Assembly (NCBI RefSeq): GCF_012927205.1
Contig: NZ_JABBGC010000004.1
Span: 1,032,485 to 1,096,484, forward strand
Length of the DNA: 64,000 nt
Direction: 5' to 3'
Origin: Chitinophaga fulva
GTDB lineage: Bacteria > Bacteroidota > Bacteroidia > Chitinophagales > Chitinophagaceae
The position numbers and the translations under genes are program-made. Shown here piece after piece: positions 60,552-64,000 of the stretch. Under the pieces are notes generated by a model. It was not told the DNA's origin and did no database searches. It saw only the letters and a list, made by a program, of their open reading frames with translations. Numbering within the stretch: position 1 is the stretch's first letter; each line of letters starts with the position of its first letter.

Positions 60552-61766
60552 TTATTGGGTATCTCCCCAGAAAGTGATTTCGGAAAACGATATGTTACCA
60601 TTGCCCATCCAGTTTTCCAGGCATTTGAGGCGGATGTAACGGAAGGCGGGCATGCCATCGGGGAAGTTGGCCATATCGCCGCGCAGCCATACTTCGGCAT
60701 CGGCATCATTGTATTGTTCGCCTTGCAGGCCGGAAGGTTTTACCTGTTCGTAGTACAGTATTTTGGTCCAACTGTCCCAGCTGCCATCGGCGGATGGATT
60801 GTTGCTGCCCCACAGTTCATACTTGCGCAGGGCCTTATTGATGAAGCGGTAGTAATGGTTGAGGCGGAAACGGCTGATATGCGCCGTCTGTCCCAGGTCA
60901 ATAGTGATATGAATCGGCGTGCCGTCTGTAGGTCCGTTGGTGGAGAGATTGAGCCAGTTGTTGCCGTTGCCGTCATAAGGACTGTCGAATGTGGAAGAGT
61001 ATTTTCCATCCCAGATGAAGCGGGGCGCAATGTTCCATTCGGTGGTATATATAGGGCCGTCGCCGGGGAATTTGATCTCTCTGAATTTTGATTTGTCGAG
61101 CATTTTCTCGAACAGTGGCGTCAACTCCTGGAACATGGTATCGGAAGTGTTACCCCATTTGTCGCGGATAAAGACACCAAAGCGGGCTTTGACGGCCGGC
61201 AGCCCACGGAACGTATGATTACCGTCTTTGGTGGCAGAGAAATAAGTGTCCAGCAAAGCGATATTTTTTGTGGTGGAATCAGGGCCGCAGAAACCTATTT
61301 CCAGATCGGAACCGGAAGGGTTACTGAACTTCAGGTTAACGCCCCCGAAATCAGCGATCATAGAAAAAGATTTGAACACGTCGGTGAAAGGTGGTTCCAG
61401 CGGGTGTATGGTGACGGACACCGGTGTAGAGCGTACCTCGCTTTTGTTAACGGAATACAGCTTCACTTCATAAGGGGAAGTGTCGCCCAGTCCTTCTATC
61501 TGTAAGCTGTTGGTATAATAGGATGCTTTGAACTGACGTACTACGCCCTGTTTGGTGGAAACTTCTGCCAGCACATACAGCAGGTTGGTGCTGGAAGGCA
61601 GTACATACGTGAGTTTGGCGCCACCCGGTGTAGGCGTTTCCGTGATCTTCGTCACATTCTCCGGCGGTGTGGAATCGTCTGACTTAGGTTTCATCATTTC
61701 TTCCTTGCAGGCGGAAAGCCAACCGGCTGCGAGCATTAAAAAGATATATCGTTTCATAAGTTGCAT
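60552..61766 (-). CDS. DUF5000 (with DUF4959/DUF5126) surface glycan-binding lipoprotein
   Basis: 404 residues, or 401 if the ATG at 61757 is used. The lipobox is AGWLSACKEE. The N-terminal DUF4959-like Ig domain (about 30-115) is followed by a DUF5126-like domain (about 118-215). The C-terminal DUF5000 is an F5/8-type (discoidin) sugar-binding module, with FIWDGKYSSTFDSPY, ITIDLGQTAHISRFRLNHYYR and a final FRYIRLKCLENWMGNGNISFSEITFWG. It lies directly after SusD and likely captures the polysaccharide at the cell surface. Confidence 0.9.
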   Translation of the reverse strand: MQLMKRYIFLMLAAGWLSACKEEMMKPKSDDSTPPENVTKITETPTPGGAKLTYVLPSSTNLLYVLAEVSTKQGVVRQFKASYYTNSLQIEGLGDTSPYEVKLYSVNKSEVRSTPVSVTIHPLEPPFTDVFKSFSMIADFGGVNLKFSNPSGSDLEIGFCGPDSTTKNIALLDTYFSATKDGNHTFRGLPAVKARFGVFIRDKWGNTSDTMFQELTPLFEKMLDKSKFREIKFPGDGPIYTTEWNIAPRFIWDGKYSSTFDSPYDGNGNNWLNLSTNGPTDGTPIHITIDLGQTAHISRFRLNHYYRFINKALRKYELWGSNNPSADGSWDSWTKILYYEQVKPSGLQGEQYNDADAEVWLRGDMANFPDGMPAFRYIRLKCLENWMGNGNISFSEITFWGDTQ

Positions 61767-61790
61767 GTATTGACAGGAAATGAAAATGGT

Positions 61791-63716
61791 TTACCAGCCA
61801 GGATTCTGTACCAGATTGGTATTCACGGTGAGATCATATTCGCGGAGCGGCCAGAGATAGTCGCGTGGCGCTACGAACGTTTGCTGGAACAGGGTGCGTG
61901 GACGGTAGTATTCGGAGGCTACACGTTGGTTCACGTCCCATCCCAGTACCGGTTTGTTTTCGTATATCACGGCTTTTTTCCATCTTCTCAGGTCCCAGTT
62001 GCGGGAACCTTCAAAGCACAGTTCTATCATGCGTTCCTGGTGGATGATGTCCCGCAGGCCTTCTTTGGTGGAGAATTTACCCGGACTGGTGGAATAGTTG
62101 GTCCAGGAGTTGACAACTCCGTCGAGGCCGGCGCGTTTCCGGATTTTGTCAAGCCAGGTAATGGCGTCCGTGCCTTTGCCTGTTTCGTTCAGCGCTTCTG
62201 CATAGAGCAGGTACAGATCGGCGAGGCGCATTTCTGGCCAGGGGTAGCTTTCTGTTGTGTAGCTGTTGTTGGTCTGCGTAAATTTCCAGTTTACCAGTTT
62301 CTTAGGCCAGTAGCCGGTTTCGGAGTAGAACTGATCAGATACTTTACCCTGTGGTTGTCCGAATTTGGCTTTGATACTCCAGGCATTTTCGTCGGAAGCA
62401 TTGCTCTGCATGAACCAGCGGCCGCCGTCGAAGCCGAGGCTGGCGTAGAAGCGGTTTTCGCGGTCGAAGTTGAGCCGTGCGGTGGTATAGCCTTCCTGTA
62501 TGTTGAGCCTGTCTGCGTAGGTGCCTGTACGTAGTTCATAACGCCGGCCATAGTCCCATGTTTTGTCTTCATTGATAGGGACACCATGATTACTGTAGAA
62601 TGTCTCCGCCATCTTGATGGTAGGCGCCATATAGGAGCTCAGGTAAGTGGGATTAGGAAAGGTCGGGTCTATCCGGTCGGCCATGGAATAAGTCTGCAAC
62701 ACATTGTCCACGCGGCCGGAGAGTGCCCAAACAGTTTCTGTGTTCCATCGTTCGGTGACACTGCCGCGTATGCTCATTTGCGTGGCCGTAGCGGGGGATA
62801 TTTTCACGAAAGGATCGGTGAATTCATACAGCCGGATACCTACGCCCGCACAGGTTTGTATGGCAGCTTCACAGGCAGCGGCAGCTTTTTCCCATTTGGT
62901 GGCGTCGTAGTTGGGATTAAACAGCAGCTGACCGTCTTTGTCTTTGAAAGAGGAATAGTCGGGGTTGCCGTTGAACAGCGGGCTGGCGGCCAATATGAGC
63001 AGTTTGGCTTTCAGCATCTGTGCCGCGGGTTTGGTGACGCGTCCCAGTTCTGTGCCGCGGTTGGTAATGTCGGCGGGTAGCTCAGGAATGGCTTCGTCCA
63101 GCAGCCTGGTGATATAGTCCACTACTTTGTCCACCGGATCACGTTTTACTTTAACCTGTTCAGGTGTGGCGGAAACAGGCAGGCTTTTATCGGTGATGGG
63201 GATAGGTCCGTACATGCGTAACAGGTAGAAGTGATAGTACGCTTTGAGGAACTTCACTTCAGCGATCCAGCGTTTCTGCATGTCGGGGCTGAGGTAGGAG
63301 ATATGCTTGTAGGACTCTCCCTCAATCATGTTCTCGAGGAAGATGTTACAATCGCGGATAGCTTTGAAATACGGCTTGGCATGATTGTTACCGTTCCAGA
63401 AATCCACCCAGGGGTTCACAATGTTTTGTTCGCCGCGGGCTATCTTCCAGGGCGACTGGTAGAAGTAGTTGTTTTCGTAGTAGGTCCACATATCATCGGC
63501 GCCGAAAAACAGGATATTGGAAACAGGCCCTGCATCGGGGAGATAGCCGTAGCAGGTGTACAGGTATTTCTCTGCTTCAGTTTTATTGGAGAACGCGTTT
63601 TTGAGTGTTACCACGTTGTCCGGAACGATATCGAGGAAAGGTTTTTTACAGGCGGTGGTGAACAGGCCTGCAGAGAGGACTATCCCGTATATGCTGTATA
63701 GAAAAGTTTTTTTCAT
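61791..63716 (-). CDS. RagB/SusD-family outer-membrane lipoprotein
   Basis: 641 residues. The lipobox in AGLFTTACKKPFLD has its Cys near 23. The N-terminal SusD-like region is helical with TPR-type repeats. The RagB/SusD C-terminal domain ends in WPLREYDLTVNTNLVQNPGW, typical of the family's final line. It delivers glycan to the SusC channel. The SusC gene ends 17 bp upstream, so the two are co-transcribed. The long form (over 600 residues) is common in Chitinophaga-type loci. Confidence 0.95.
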   Translation of the reverse strand: MKKTFLYSIYGIVLSAGLFTTACKKPFLDIVPDNVVTLKNAFSNKTEAEKYLYTCYGYLPDAGPVSNILFFGADDMWTYYENNYFYQSPWKIARGEQNIVNPWVDFWNGNNHAKPYFKAIRDCNIFLENMIEGESYKHISYLSPDMQKRWIAEVKFLKAYYHFYLLRMYGPIPITDKSLPVSATPEQVKVKRDPVDKVVDYITRLLDEAIPELPADITNRGTELGRVTKPAAQMLKAKLLILAASPLFNGNPDYSSFKDKDGQLLFNPNYDATKWEKAAAACEAAIQTCAGVGIRLYEFTDPFVKISPATATQMSIRGSVTERWNTETVWALSGRVDNVLQTYSMADRIDPTFPNPTYLSSYMAPTIKMAETFYSNHGVPINEDKTWDYGRRYELRTGTYADRLNIQEGYTTARLNFDRENRFYASLGFDGGRWFMQSNASDENAWSIKAKFGQPQGKVSDQFYSETGYWPKKLVNWKFTQTNNSYTTESYPWPEMRLADLYLLYAEALNETGKGTDAITWLDKIRKRAGLDGVVNSWTNYSTSPGKFSTKEGLRDIIHQERMIELCFEGSRNWDLRRWKKAVIYENKPVLGWDVNQRVASEYYRPRTLFQQTFVAPRDYLWPLREYDLTVNTNLVQNPGW

Positions 63717-63733
63717 GTGACAAGTATTTAGCG

Positions 63734-64000
63734 TTAAAATCCGAGGTTCACCCCTACGTTGAACACCCGTTGCACCGGATAGCCGAGACCGTTACCTCCC
63801 ATTTCCACATCCCATAGTTTGAAATTGCTGAAGCTAAGCAGGTTGAAGCCGTTGGCGTAGAGGCGCAACTGGCTGAGGCCATAGCGTTTCAGTCCGCGCG
63901 GCGGGAGGGTATATCCCAGTTCCACGGTTTTGAGCCGCAGGAAGGCGCCGTTGCGCATCCACCAGGTGGAAGTCTGGAGATTATTGTTCTGGTAGCTGTA
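63734..64000 (-). CDS. SusC/RagA-type TonB receptor, C-terminal end (cut by window edge)
   Basis: The last 88 codons are present. They include TSTWWMRNGAFLRLKTVELGYTLP, QLRLYANGFNLLSFSNF and the terminal beta-strand VFNVGVNLGF, ending in aromatic Phe, as in SusC barrels. It is immediately followed by SusD. The N-terminal extent lies beyond 64000. Confidence 0.92.
   Translation of the reverse strand, partial: YSYQNNNLQTSTWWMRNGAFLRLKTVELGYTLPPRGLKRYGLSQLRLYANGFNLLSFSNFKLWDVEMGGNGLGYPVQRVFNVGVNLGF

Noticed and set aside
1..64000. tRNA or rRNA genes, insertion sequences, prophage genes or integrases
   Set aside because: No cloverleaf, rRNA segment, transposase DDE or HUH motif, or integrase signature was noticed by eye. 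Small RNAs cannot be excluded without a covariance search.

Overview
The window looks like a chromosomal segment of a Bacteroidota member of the Chitinophagaceae, most likely Chitinophaga or a close relative. This is inferred from gene content rather than from a marker gene: a SusC/SusD locus with DUF5000, DUF4998 and DUF4855 partners, TonB receptors of the Bacteroidota outer membrane beta-barrel family, a CzcA pump fused to a TolC domain, a bacterial class I terpene synthase, few Shine-Dalgarno sites, and occasional TAnnTTTG promoter boxes. No rRNA, tRNA, insertion sequence or prophage gene was recognised.

Layout. 1-5.2 kb: heavy-metal RND efflux locus (adaptor, pump-TolC fusion, small exported protein). 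5.2-21.8 kb: mostly housekeeping and stress genes (VIT/CCC1 transporter, ADP-ribosylglycohydrolase, zwf, serine hydrolase, HxlR regulator, TlpA-like protein, lyase-like protein, UvrA-like ATPase, sulfatase, Crp/Fnr regulator, HAD hydrolase plus CAT-like acetyltransferase, VOC protein). 21.9-31.8 kb: CRISPR region. Array 1 (about 18 repeats, read on the minus strand) and array 2 (about 10 diverged repeats, read on the plus strand) flank a GH28-like protein, a hybrid histidine kinase, a terpene synthase and a lone cas6. No cas1, cas2 or effector gene is present. 32-37.6 kb: an FAD/Fe-S oxidoreductase and a divergent TonB-type receptor. 37.7-38.0 kb: an inverted pair of REP-like elements. 38-44.9 kb: a TetR-TolC-HlyD-ABC-ABC-permease-permease efflux operon with two matching operator-like sites. 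44.9-45.9 kb: an Ada-like zinc protein and a 2OG-Fe(II) oxygenase. 46-48.5 kb: a TsdA-like dihaem cytochrome, a DsrE protein and an orphan binding protein. 48.5-50.7 kb: SMI1/KNR4 protein, methyltransferase and imine-reductase-like enzyme. 51-56 kb: an iron/siderophore-type operon (TonB receptor, DUF4374, PepSY). 56-58.7 kb: a divergent pair carrying LamG-like folds. 58.7-64 kb: a polysaccharide-utilisation type locus, read on the minus strand and cut by the window edge.

The most unusual part is the CRISPR region. The two arrays share a repeat family and homologous leaders with a conserved inverted repeat, and a solitary cas6 lies just upstream of array 2. In array 2 the repeats have diverged strongly except for the terminal GAATTGAAA, which encodes the crRNA 5' handle. 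This fits either Cas6-dependent arrays serving an effector elsewhere in the genome, or a relic set of guides kept for another role. Sequence alone does not decide between these.
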